Assembly: GCA_000437515.1 (NCBI GenBank)
Contig: FR898413.1
Span: 1 to 13,475 of the forward strand
Direction of reading: 5' to 3'
DNA length: 13,475 bases
Source of the DNA: Acidiphilium sp. CAG:727
GTDB lineage: Bacteria > Bacillota > Clostridia > Christensenellales > Borkfalkiaceae
A program made the position numbers and the translations under genes. Below the pieces are notes generated by a model. The model worked only from the letters and a program-made list of their open reading frames with translations, was not told the DNA's origin and did no database searches. Positions within the stretch are counted from its first letter, which is position 1; every line of letters starts with the position of its first letter. Positions 6,065-13,415 of this stretch are shown one piece after another.

Positions 6065-6375
6065 GCGAAGTGATTGTAATATTCAAACAGGAAGATTTTT
6101 TTCCTATTTGAAAAAGTTTTTAAGATTTTTCTTTGTTATCAGATCAAGCATAAACTTGAAATGTGCAACTTTCCTTCGCATTTATTTTTTTCGAGCAGAT
6201 TCTACTATTCAAACCGGACAGTTTTTGTCCTGTTTGAAAAAATTTTCAAAAAAATTTTAACTTTGCAATACGACACCTTTTGTCGTAATAGAAAAACTTT
6301 TTGCAACGCTTTTCGCATTTATTCTAAAAGTCAAACTCGCAACTTCTTTGCGACATCGAAAAAGTTTTTCGATAA
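6065..6375. repeat. diverged ~125-bp repeats of stem-loops in an AT-rich leader
   Basis: The sequence around 6065-6092 recurs at 6191-6218 (about 21 of 28 bases) and more weakly near 6313-6340. The first two repeats lead directly into a hairpin: TTCAAACAGGAA with TTCCTATTTGAA (6082-6112) and TTCAAACCGGACA with TGTCCTGTTTGAA (6208-6238). Further hairpins are TACGACA/TGTCGTA (6269-6287) and TCGCAA/TTGCGA (6337-6353). Each is followed by a GAAAAA-N-TTTTT motif, the last a perfect palindrome at 6356-6372. The region lies upstream of the small gene and the Rep-like gene on their strand, so it may be an origin, an iteron-like region or a structured leader. Confidence 0.6.
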
Positions 6376-6388
6376 AATTCTACACCGC

Positions 6389-6492
6389 GATGTTGCCGAT
6401 TACCAGAACCTCGTCGTGACAGAAATGTACCTGTTTGTGACATTGCGCAACCTTGATGTAGCCGAAATGTAACCGCCATGCAACCTTGGTGT
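6389..6492. repeat. short spaced repeats (CAACCTTG and GATGTxGCCGA)
   Basis: GCAACCTTGATGT at 6447-6459 recurs as GCAACCTTGGTGT at 6480-6492, exactly 33 bases apart. GATGTTGCCGA at 6389 recurs as GATGTAGCCGA at 6455, exactly 66 bases apart. Spacings of three and six helical turns would place bound proteins on one face of the DNA. No protein-coding frame here is convincing. A protein-binding array near an origin is a guess. Confidence 0.4.
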
Positions 6493-6641
6493 GATGTCTT
6501 GCCTGCGGGAAAAAGCATACACAAAACGAAAAAAGAATGTAACATACTTTACAAAGAACTTTTGGTTGTTAGCGTGAACTTTCGGCACAAAAGATGACTA
6601 TTTCCATACTGAAACATACTTTCCTATTCATTCCGCATAAC

Positions 6642-6679
6642 AAAAAAGCCGCTCGGAATCTTTTCGGAAACCGAACGGC
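6642..6679 (-). terminator. intrinsic terminator on the minus strand, without an obvious gene
   Basis: GCCGCTCGG (6648-6656) and CCGAACGGC (6671-6679) form a 9-bp GC-rich stem with one mismatch pair. Read leftward the stem is followed by six T residues (6647-6642). No minus-strand gene lies between here and the AraC-family gene, so it either insulates the leftward Rep/recombinase unit from antisense transcription or is left over from a gene that has been displaced. Confidence 0.65.
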
Positions 6680-6778
6680 AGAAAAATATATTTAGAAAAG
6701 AAAACTACTGATTACAAAAAGTCGTCAAAATTTACCATAACTCACATTAAAAAATATTGATTTTATACTTAAACTCGC
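6680..6778. other. AT-rich spacer with nothing recognised
   Basis: This completes the 850-base gap between the small gene at 5984 and the ATPase gene at 6835. Besides the repeats, the minus-strand terminator and the promoter listed separately, I see no gene or structured element here. Confidence 0.5.
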
Positions 6779-6807
6779 TTGAAAAAATTTTTATTTTGGT
6801 GTATAAT
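6779..6807 (+). promoter_or_regulatory. sigma-A promoter for the AAA ATPase gene
   Basis: TTGAAA (6779-6784) and TATAAT (6802-6807) are separated by 17 bases. Transcription should start near 6814, about 20 bases before the ATG at 6835. This also argues against the longer reading frame that begins upstream at 6757. Confidence 0.75.
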
Positions 6808-6834
6808 GGTTGCAAATCATATAGGAGTCGCCAT

Positions 6835-8154
6835 ATGTTGAAAAGAAAAATAGAACAAGCGTTGACAGATTGGAAAAACACTCCGAACCACAGTCCGCTT
6901 ATAATTAAGGGGTGCCGTCAATGCGGAAAGACCTATTCCGTCAGAGATTTTGCAAAAAAAAATTATAAGCACGAGGTATATCTTAATTTTTTCAAAAATC
7001 CGTCGTATATATCCATTTTTGACGGCTCGCTCGAGATCGATAACCTTATAATGATGATGTCTGCTTTGCTTGGCCCGAGTGCCGTATTCAAACCCAGAGA
7101 AACAGTCATAATTCTTGATGAAATTCAAGATTGCCCCGAGGCGAGAACTGCTTTGAAATTTTTCAGAGAAGACGGCAGGTTCGACGTTATCGGAACGGGA
7201 TCTTTGCTTGGCGTAAAAGGATACGGAAAACAACCAAAGTCCATTCCTGTCGGTTCGGAAACCGTAATAGAAATGCACCCTCTCGATTTTGAAGAGTTTT
7301 TGTGGGCAAACGGGATTACCTCTCAAGTAATAGATATGTTGAAAAAATGCTTTGACGAAGAAAAACCCGTTCCCGAAGCATTACATGAAAAAATGCGGCA
7401 ACTAATCCTTCAATACACCGTTGTCGGCGGCATGCCTGAAGTTGTAGACATGTTTGTAAAAACAAAACAAATGAACAGCGTTTTGGCTTTGCAACGCGAT
7501 ATTGTCCGTTCATACGAAGACGATATGGTGAAATATGCCGATGATAAAGATAAACCGTTGATAAAGGAATGCTTTCAATCAATTCCGAAACAACTCAGCA
7601 AGGAAAACAAAAAATTTCAATACTCCGTTGTAAAAAAAGGCGGCACGGCATCAAAATTCCAAGGAAGTATACAGTGGATAGAGGACGCGGGAATTATTGC
7701 GCGGTGTTACAATCTCGACTTGCCCGAACTTCCGTTAGACGGCAATGCTATCGACGATGTTTTTAAGGTATATATGCAAGATACCGGATTATTTGTCAGC
7801 ATGCTCGAGGATGGGACACAATTCGATATTCTTCAAGGCAATCTTTATGGATACAAGGGTGCAATTTTCGAAAATCTCATGGCGGATATTTTCACAAAGA
7901 TGGGAAGAAAATTATACTACTATCACAAAGATTCCGGACTTGAAATCGACTTCGTAATAAGATATAAGGGCAGCGCAACTTTAATCGAAGTTAAGGCAAC
8001 CACCGGAAACACCAAAAGCACAAAAACGATTCTTTCTCACCCTGAAAAATACCACGTTGCGGGAGCGATAAAACTCGGCGATTATAATGTGGGCAGAAAC
8101 GAGAAAATATTAACAATTCCCATTTATATGGGTTTTTTGCTTAATGAGTTTTAA
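6835..8154 (+). CDS. AAA ATPase with DUF4143-type C-terminus, 439 aa
   Basis: I chose the ATG at 6835 because AGGAGT lies just upstream and the promoter at 6779-6807 would sit inside any longer form. The N-terminal AAA domain has Walker A GCRQCGKTYS (26-35) and Walker B VIILDEIQDC (91-100), followed by the sensor-like VIGTGSLLGV (118-127). The C-terminal half matches the common AAA_14/DUF4143 layout. It contains a restriction-endonuclease-like pattern: E346 in KGAIFENL, E370/D372 in GLEIDFVI and E385/K387 in LIEVKA. Members of this large family are frequent in genomic islands and in gut anaerobes; their biological role is poorly defined. The protein looks full length. It is the only obvious cargo gene between the two recombinases. 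No terminator is evident before the serine recombinase gene 200 bases downstream. Confidence 0.9.
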   Translation: MLKRKIEQALTDWKNTPNHSPLIIKGCRQCGKTYSVRDFAKKNYKHEVYLNFFKNPSYISIFDGSLEIDNLIMMMSALLGPSAVFKPRETVIILDEIQDCPEARTALKFFREDGRFDVIGTGSLLGVKGYGKQPKSIPVGSETVIEMHPLDFEEFLWANGITSQVIDMLKKCFDEEKPVPEALHEKMRQLILQYTVVGGMPEVVDMFVKTKQMNSVLALQRDIVRSYEDDMVKYADDKDKPLIKECFQSIPKQLSKENKKFQYSVVKKGGTASKFQGSIQWIEDAGIIARCYNLDLPELPLDGNAIDDVFKVYMQDTGLFVSMLEDGTQFDILQGNLYGYKGAIFENLMADIFTKMGRKLYYYHKDSGLEIDFVIRYKGSATLIEVKATTGNTKSTKTILSHPEKYHVAGAIKLGDYNVGRNEKILTIPIYMGFLLNEF

Positions 8155-8354
8155 CAAAAACACATACGTTATTTTTTTTCGGTAGTTATTGTATCGGAAA
8201 AAGTCGGCTCCGTCAAGGGTTGAAAATATCGCTGAAAATTATGAGTTAATCGACTTGTACGGCAATATTTTCTACTTGTTCCTGGACTGTTCCGACGTTT
8301 CCCGATTTTGTTTTTGTCCGAAAAAAATAGATCTCTCAAAAGGAGGAAAACTCA

Positions 8355-9932
8355 ATGGATACGGGAGTAATTTATGCTCGGTTCAGTTCGCAAAGTCAGA
8401 ACGAACAAAGTATCGAAGCGCAAGTGAGAATATGCAAAGAGTTTGCCGAAAATAAGGGCATAAATATTGTAAACGTATACTCGGATAAGGCTCGCACGGG
8501 AACCAACGACGCAAGACCTGCTTTTCAGCGCATGATAAAAGACGCCAAAAGCGGCGCCTTTCAGTTCATAGTCGTGTATATGTTTGATAGGTTTGCCCGA
8601 AATCGTCGCGACAGCATTATGTATAAAGAAATGCTCAAAGACGAAGGCATAAAAGTTTTATCTGCATTAGAGCCTATTGCCGACGACGAAGGCGGAGAAT
8701 TTTACGAGATGTTCCTTGAATGGAACGCTAAAAAATACAGTAAACGCCTTTCCAAACGTGTAAAAGACGGAATCGATACGAGTATAGCTAACGGACATTT
8801 TTGCGGAGGCACGGTTATTTACGGTTATAAGCTGGTAAACGAACCTATTCCGGGAAAACCGAATAAATTCATTAAAAAAGTAGTTATAGACGAAGAAGAG
8901 GCAAAAGTGATTCGCCTCGTGTTCGATTATTACAAAACCGGCTACACAAAAAAAGAGATAGCCCAAATGCTTAACGAACAAGGCTATCGTATGCGCGGTA
9001 AAAAAATTGCAAATAGAACTTTCGATAAGTACATAGTCAACCCGAAATATACGGGCGAATTCACTTTCGGCGGCAGAGTTTGCAACAACATGTATCCTGC
9101 TATAATAGACAAGGAAACGTTTAATGCGGTTCAAGAAAAACTTTTAAAAAACAAACATTATTTGGGCGGGCAAGAAACGGCAAAAGTTCCATATTTACTC
9201 ACGGGAAAATTATTTTGCGGTCATTGCGGAGCAGAAATGGTAGCCGATGGCGGAACAAGTGAAACAGGAGTTCAACACCATTATTATACTTGCAAAAGGC
9301 GAAGAAAAAAAGAGTGCGACAAAAAACGCGAAAATAAAGATAAACTCGAATTATACGTTACTACTTGCGTAAGAGATTTTTTAAGCAATCCGCAAAATGT
9401 CGACATTGCCGTTGACGACGTTCTTGCCTATTACGATCAACGAACGGACGAGCAAAACTTAAAAAGCGTGAATGCAAAGATTGCGCAAGTACATAAAGAA
9501 GTCGTTCAACTTGCCGACGCATTCGTAAAAGCCAAAAACGCACTGCTGCAAAATTCGATAGAAGAAAAGATGTCCGAATACGAAGTTTTGCTTAATGACC
9601 TCGAAATGCAAAAAGCACAACTCGAACTCGAACGCGGATACAGGCTTACGAAGCAAGATTTGCTTACTTTTATTCAAGAGATACTGAAAGGCGACATAAA
9701 TGACAAAGATTACCAAAAGCAAATAATAGATCACCTTGTAAGCCAAGTTTTCGTCAGCGACGACGATACGGTTGTATATTTTAATATCCGTGGCGGGAAA
9801 GATATTGAAACGCTTACGATAGATGATACGAAAGAAGCCGTGAAAAAAGTTCAAACGCAATCACCGATCGCCAGCCAAACAAAAAGAACAGGCTTCTGCC
9901 TGTTCTTTTTGTTTTACTTGCGAAGCGGTTAA
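8355..9932 (+). CDS. large serine recombinase, 525 aa
   Basis: The start at 8355 follows AAAAGGAGG, a near-perfect ribosome binding site. Residues 3-145 form the resolvase catalytic domain with YARFSS (nucleophile S11, R9) and DRFARNRRD (78-86). A recombinase domain follows (about 155-270). A zinc ribbon has C288, C291, C313 and C321. A glutamate/lysine-rich coiled coil lies around 365-435, the usual set for large serine recombinases that integrate and excise elements without host help. Length is normal to slightly long for the family. Oddly, the final 18 or so residues (ending FCLFFLFYLRSG) are encoded by a perfect terminator hairpin, which suggests that the original stop codon has been lost or that the terminator evolved inside the gene. 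Its element boundaries and att sites could not be defined; the inverted repeats just downstream are candidates. Confidence 0.94.
   Translation: MDTGVIYARFSSQSQNEQSIEAQVRICKEFAENKGINIVNVYSDKARTGTNDARPAFQRMIKDAKSGAFQFIVVYMFDRFARNRRDSIMYKEMLKDEGIKVLSALEPIADDEGGEFYEMFLEWNAKKYSKRLSKRVKDGIDTSIANGHFCGGTVIYGYKLVNEPIPGKPNKFIKKVVIDEEEAKVIRLVFDYYKTGYTKKEIAQMLNEQGYRMRGKKIANRTFDKYIVNPKYTGEFTFGGRVCNNMYPAIIDKETFNAVQEKLLKNKHYLGGQETAKVPYLLTGKLFCGHCGAEMVADGGTSETGVQHHYYTCKRRRKKECDKKRENKDKLELYVTTCVRDFLSNPQNVDIAVDDVLAYYDQRTDEQNLKSVNAKIAQVHKEVVQLADAFVKAKNALLQNSIEEKMSEYEVLLNDLEMQKAQLELERGYRLTKQDLLTFIQEILKGDINDKDYQKQIIDHLVSQVFVSDDDTVVYFNIRGGKDIETLTIDDTKEAVKKVQTQSPIASQTKRTGFCLFFLFYLRSG
9877..9914 (+). terminator. 17-bp perfect terminator hairpin inside the end of the serine recombinase gene
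   Basis: The arms at 9877-9893 and 9898-9914 are fully complementary, with loop TTCT and core GAACAGGC/GCCTGTTC, and end in T5GT4. Because the stem has A-runs on one side and T-runs on the other, it can terminate transcription in both directions. It lies before the stop codon at 9930-9932. Confidence 0.8.
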
Positions 9933-9968
9933 AAAGAGATTTGAACTAAGGGCGACGCCGCCGGGCGA

Positions 9969-9993
9969 AAAAACAGTCCTGCGGACTGTTTTT
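9969..9993. terminator. bidirectional terminator between the serine recombinase and AraC-family genes
   Basis: AAAAACAGTCC and GGACTGTTTTT form an 11-bp perfect stem with a 3-base loop, TGC. It has T5 on the plus strand and T6 on the minus strand. It sits between two convergent genes and can end both transcripts. Confidence 0.75.
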
Positions 9994-10006
9994 AGCGATG
10001 ACCGAA

Positions 10007-10056
10007 GATATTTGCAAAGCATCGGCTTAAATTTCAGAATTTGCTTTGCAAATATC
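10007..10056. repeat. 15-bp perfect inverted repeat downstream of the serine recombinase
   Basis: GATATTTGCAAAGCA (10007-10021) and its exact complement (10042-10056) are separated by 20 bases. Neither side ends in a T-run, so this is not a standard terminator. Shorter outer complementarity (AGAGATTT near 9937 and AAATCTCT near 10065) would extend the fold around the terminator hairpin. It may be an element end, a recombinase site or a repeated intergenic palindrome. Confidence 0.6.
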
Positions 10057-10088
10057 AAGAGGAAAATCTCTCTACCTATAATATTTTT

Positions 10089-10907
10089 TTATTCTTTATT
10101 TTTATTTGCGGAGGACTTGCGATATTTCGCGGGAGTTGCTCCGTACTTTTTTTTGAAGGCGTTTATAAAATAAGAAACGCTTTCAAGTCCTATGGCGTGG
10201 CAGCACTCTTCCATAGAACAAGCCGACGTCTGCAATAAAAACGCCGCGTGGTTAAGCCTTAAAGACAAAATATAATCGGTCAGGGTAACGCCGAATTCCT
10301 GCTTGAATTTTTTAGAAAGGTATATCCTATTATAACCGAGTTCGGAATAGACGAATTCTATTGCCTGCGGGTCTATATAATGATTGTTTATCGACAGCAG
10401 GCACTTATTTCTGAAATCGAGCGAACTGCCGCCGCCCTGCGTTTCCATGCAGATACCGCCGAGCAGTTGTACGACTAAAACTTTTTCGTAGTTCTTTCGG
10501 CTGATATCCGAGTTTGCGTCGGACAGGAACATAGCGAAACACCGTTCGTGAAAGGCAATGTCTTCGTCGGACAGTTTGAAATGCACTATTTTACGCTCCA
10601 CGATATCGTCGTATAGATTTTCGTCGATAAAATCGCAGGCGGTTTTGAGTAAAACGGGGCGAATAAGCACGTCGCGGTGTTCGCAGCGGCTTTTTTCGCG
10701 TATGAAACGGTGCGGAACGCCGGGGCTTATCAGGTAAGCGTCGCCGACCGAAAGTCTCTCGGTCATATTCGACGCAAGATGACCGATCGAACCCGACTTG
10801 ATATAGAACAACTCGAAAAACGAGTGGTCGTGCAGGACTTCGTTACTTTCGTCGTTCAGTTTAGTCGAAAGGTTTAACGTTGCGGGTAACAGATGATAAG
10901 TTTCCAT
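10089..10907 (-). CDS. AraC-family transcriptional regulator, 272 aa
   Basis: The N-terminal part is a cupin-type sensor domain. H26 and H28 lie in LHDHSFFELFYIKSG, followed by LSVGDAYLISPGVPHRF (about 52-68), where small ligands such as sugars bind in related proteins. The C-terminal part (about 172-262) holds the two helix-turn-helix units of the family, including YLSKKFKQEFGVTLTDYILSLR and the signature near SVSYFINAFKKKYGATPAKYRK. It lacks signal and membrane segments, so it is a cytoplasmic DNA-binding protein. The start at 10907 has no good Shine-Dalgarno sequence, but a consensus promoter lies just upstream. It is divergent from the lipoprotein gene, so it may regulate that gene, itself, or both; this is inference. 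The ligand is unknown. Confidence 0.93.
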   Translation of the reverse strand: METYHLLPATLNLSTKLNDESNEVLHDHSFFELFYIKSGSIGHLASNMTERLSVGDAYLISPGVPHRFIREKSRCEHRDVLIRPVLLKTACDFIDENLYDDIVERKIVHFKLSDEDIAFHERCFAMFLSDANSDISRKNYEKVLVVQLLGGICMETQGGGSSLDFRNKCLLSINNHYIDPQAIEFVYSELGYNRIYLSKKFKQEFGVTLTDYILSLRLNHAAFLLQTSACSMEECCHAIGLESVSYFINAFKKKYGATPAKYRKSSANKNKE

Positions 10908-10944
10908 AAGTTAATTTACGGCAATTTTTTATTTTTGTATAGTA

Positions 10945-10973
10945 ATTATAAGATACAAAGCAAAAATTGTCAA
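10945..10973 (-). promoter_or_regulatory. consensus sigma-A promoter of the AraC-family gene
   Basis: On the minus strand TTGACA (10973-10968) and TATAAT (10950-10945) are separated by 17 bases. Both hexamers are perfect. Predicted transcription start is near 10938, about 30 bases before the ATG, so the leader is short and lacks a clear ribosome binding site. Confidence 0.88.
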
Positions 10974-11025
10974 TATTTTTCGGTAAAAAAGTTTATACAG
11001 AGCAATTTTATGTTTTTTGAAAGTG

Positions 11026-11054
11026 TTGAATAACGACAAAAACTATGCTACAAT
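11026..11054 (+). promoter_or_regulatory. sigma-A promoter of the lipoprotein gene
   Basis: TTGAAT (11026-11031) and TACAAT (11049-11054) are separated by 17 bases. The predicted start is near 11061, leaving a leader of about 100 bases. The start lies only about 120 bases from that of the divergent AraC-family gene. Confidence 0.7.
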
Positions 11055-11106
11055 AACTATTGCCAAGACGAGTTCGGGGTTGAAATCGTTCAGGGCAACA
11101 AAAAAT

Positions 11107-11163
11107 GAAAGGGGTACCCCTTTCTCGTCTGCGACGAGAAAGTCCCTTAAAGGAGAGAAAGGG
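11107..11163 (+). promoter_or_regulatory. structured leader with competing hairpins before the lipoprotein gene
   Basis: An 18-base perfect palindrome (11107-11124, centre GGGGTACCCC) overlaps a second hairpin, CTTTCTCGTC (11120-11129) with GACGAGAAAG (11133-11142). A third possible pairing joins CCCTTTCTC (11118-11126) to GAGAAAGGG (11155-11163), the bases between the AAAGGAG ribosome binding site (11149-11155) and the ATG. The three folds exclude one another. It could control translation, but no known riboswitch class is recognised. Confidence 0.5.
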
Positions 11164-13278
11164 ATGAAAAAGTTATGGCAAATGCTTCTCGTTTTTGCGA
11201 TGGCGGTATCGTGCGTGTGCGCGGTGGCGTGTTCGAATAAAAACGATAACAAAACTTGTAAGCACGACTACGAAGAAACGGTAGTCGCGGCTACGTGTAC
11301 GACGGGCGGTTATACCGAACATAAGTGTTCCAAGTGCGGCGACACTTATAAGGATAACGAAGTTGCGGCTCTTAACCACGATATGACGGACTGGGCGGAA
11401 AAAACGCCCGCAACGTGTACCGCGGCGCAAGTTTTAGAAAAACATTGCAAGAGAACGGGTTGCGATTACGAAGAAACAAAAGACGGCGACGCCGCGCTCA
11501 ACCACGATATGGAGTGGACGATTACGCTTAACCCGACCTGCACCGCAGACGGAAAGAAAGACGGCGCGTGCAAACGCACGGGTTGTACTTATACCGAAAC
11601 CGACGTCAAGATAGACAAACTCGGTCATCACTACGTAGAATCGAAGACTGACCCCAAAGCCAAAGCGGCTACTTGTACCGAAGACGGCTTAAAGGTTGAA
11701 ATCTGCGATAACCCCGGTTGCGACGACGACGAAACGAGAAAAGAGAGCGTCATACCTGCGCTCGGACATACCGACGACGGAACGAAAGCGGTGGTTACCG
11801 CTCCCACTTGTACCGAACAAGGTTATACCACTTATCACTGCGAAACTTGCGATCAGGATTATCGGGACGATTACGTAAACGAACTCGGACACGAAATGGC
11901 GTTAGAACAAACGGTAAAAGTTTCTTGCCTTACCGACGGTTACAAACTTTGGATATGTCAGCGCGATAATTGCGAATATAGTGAAAAGAGAGAAATCGCC
12001 GACAAACTCGACCACGTATTCGATACGGACGGCAATTGTAAGAGCGGTTGCGGAAAGACGATAAACGACAAACTCACTTGGATAAACACCAAATACGACG
12101 TTACTTATAACGAATCTGCCGACAGACTTACGCTTATCGGTGGCGACCCCGGTAAAGAGCAGATTCAGCAATTCATAACGATTCCTGCGTTTCTCTTCAA
12201 AACTATGAAGGAGGCCGGCAAAACGCAATTCGCCCTCAATCTGTATAAATGGAGCGAAACGACGCCCATATTCGGATTAAACCTTACGGAAGAATCTGCA
12301 GATTGGAAATATACCAACAACGTCGATACGTCTTCGGACGTTATGACCATAACCGACGAAATGGTAGAAAAAGGATTTAAGTTTATACTTTTATACGCCG
12401 ACCTTACGCAACGCGATCCCGCGTGGAAGGCCACAGTAAAAACCACCGGTCTTGATTTCGATATAGAATTCATTAAACCGTTCGATATCAACGATAAATC
12501 GATGTGGGTAAGAAGCGAATTTGCTTCTACCGCGTATTCAACGGAAAAGGGCAAATGGACGATAACCGACGCGGCTCCCGGAGTGAACGACGTTCAGAAA
12601 AAGGTTACCATAAGCGCGGACGTATTCAAGGCTATGAGTGAAACGTACGGCTCGTTCAAATTCAAATTTACGACGAAAGACGCGGGGACTGCTCCTATAT
12701 TCGGTTTCAAAGAAGTTACCGAGGATTGGACGAAATACAAATACGGTAATTATGCATACATAACTGCCGAAAAGTCTATAACTGCCGACATGTTGACAAA
12801 CGGATATTCGTTCACGTTGCTCTATGCTGATGCAAACAAGAGAGACGGTGTCGAGGCAGCCGACGTAACCGGTTTTGATATGGATATAGAATTTATGCCG
12901 AAATACGACCTTAATAATAAGGCAACGTGGATAATGAACGGTTTTGAATCTTGTTCGTATGTCGAAGGCGACAGATGGAATCTTTTAGGCTCCGGAAGTG
13001 AAGGCAGTTTTGTAATCAGGGCGGAAGTGATTGCCGCTATGATTGAAAGCGGAAAGACGAGTTTGACGCTTACGTTTGGCAGACTTGAAGCAAATCAGGA
13101 TACTTACTTTATCATAACCGGTTATGATAGAGCGAATGGCGCGTGGAGTAAAACGTTTGAGTTGACAAGCGATATGGCAACCGACGGATTAAACCTTACT
13201 CTTTCATTCGGAAGTTGCGGTTGGGGCGGTACATGGGTCGCTCCCACCGGTTGTTCCGTAACGCTTACGTTTGCGTAA
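11164..13278 (+). CDS. Cys-repeat lipoprotein with three C-terminal repeat domains, 704 aa
   Basis: I place the start at 11164, behind AAAGGAG, because longer forms would overlap the promoter. MKKLWQMLLVFAMAVSCVCA followed by VAC-S is a lipoprotein signal peptide with probable lipidated C23, so the protein is anchored on the outer face of the membrane. Residues 32-298 hold seven repeats of the pattern x-T-C-T-x-x-G, then a Cys pair (CxxC or CxxxxC), often closing with LGH or LNH. Such repeats are common in surface proteins of gut Clostridia and may bind metal or form disulfides. Residues about 299-440, 441-581 and 582-704 are three related domains, each opening with a W-containing strand (LTWI, SMWV, ATWI). 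The first two close with FDIEF or MDIEF; the third ends in VTLTF. The domains have no recognised fold; carbohydrate or ligand binding is only a guess. Confidence 0.9.
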   Translation: MKKLWQMLLVFAMAVSCVCAVACSNKNDNKTCKHDYEETVVAATCTTGGYTEHKCSKCGDTYKDNEVAALNHDMTDWAEKTPATCTAAQVLEKHCKRTGCDYEETKDGDAALNHDMEWTITLNPTCTADGKKDGACKRTGCTYTETDVKIDKLGHHYVESKTDPKAKAATCTEDGLKVEICDNPGCDDDETRKESVIPALGHTDDGTKAVVTAPTCTEQGYTTYHCETCDQDYRDDYVNELGHEMALEQTVKVSCLTDGYKLWICQRDNCEYSEKREIADKLDHVFDTDGNCKSGCGKTINDKLTWINTKYDVTYNESADRLTLIGGDPGKEQIQQFITIPAFLFKTMKEAGKTQFALNLYKWSETTPIFGLNLTEESADWKYTNNVDTSSDVMTITDEMVEKGFKFILLYADLTQRDPAWKATVKTTGLDFDIEFIKPFDINDKSMWVRSEFASTAYSTEKGKWTITDAAPGVNDVQKKVTISADVFKAMSETYGSFKFKFTTKDAGTAPIFGFKEVTEDWTKYKYGNYAYITAEKSITADMLTNGYSFTLLYADANKRDGVEAADVTGFDMDIEFMPKYDLNNKATWIMNGFESCSYVEGDRWNLLGSGSEGSFVIRAEVIAAMIESGKTSLTLTFGRLEANQDTYFIITGYDRANGAWSKTFELTSDMATDGLNLTLSFGSCGWGGTWVAPTGCSVTLTFA

Positions 13279-13298
13279 TATTAAGATTTTTACTTACG

Positions 13299-13327
13299 GC
13301 GGGGGGGGGGAGAAACCCCCCCCCCGC
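13299..13327. repeat. G10/C10 hairpin downstream of the lipoprotein gene
   Basis: GC plus ten G residues (13299-13310), a 5-base loop AGAAA, and ten C residues plus GC (13316-13327) form a 12-bp all-GC stem. It is followed by a run of A on the plus strand, not T, so it is not a standard terminator, although such a stable stem may still stop polymerase or protect the mRNA 3' end. Confidence 0.7.
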
Positions 13328-13415
13328 GCAAAAAAAAACTATACTCCGCGGTAAACCACCCTTCCGGGAGTGTGGGCGACTATACAAGCCACTCCGCCGT
13401 TTATTGCGGGGTAAA

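Noticed and set aside
6063..6472. Open frames on the plus strand with repeated IQTGxF-type segments
   Set aside because: The amino-acid repeats simply mirror the DNA stem-loop repeats, no ribosome binding site is present, and composition is dominated by F and K from A/T runs.
6400..6588. 62-residue minus-strand frame (ends SVTTRFW)
   Set aside because: No ribosome binding site, and it lies over the short spaced repeats; more likely non-coding.
8189..8455. 88-residue frame overlapping the start of the serine recombinase
   Set aside because: Overlaps the recombinase in another frame, has no ribosome binding site and no family resemblance.
9936..9962. GAGATTTGAAC resembling a tRNA T-arm on the minus strand
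   Set aside because: No matching acceptor stem, anticodon arm or CCA region could be placed; short chance similarity.
11017..11163. Longer N-terminus for the lipoprotein (start at 11017)
   Set aside because: It would begin before the predicted transcription start, has no ribosome binding site and would bury the signal peptide 49 residues inside the protein.
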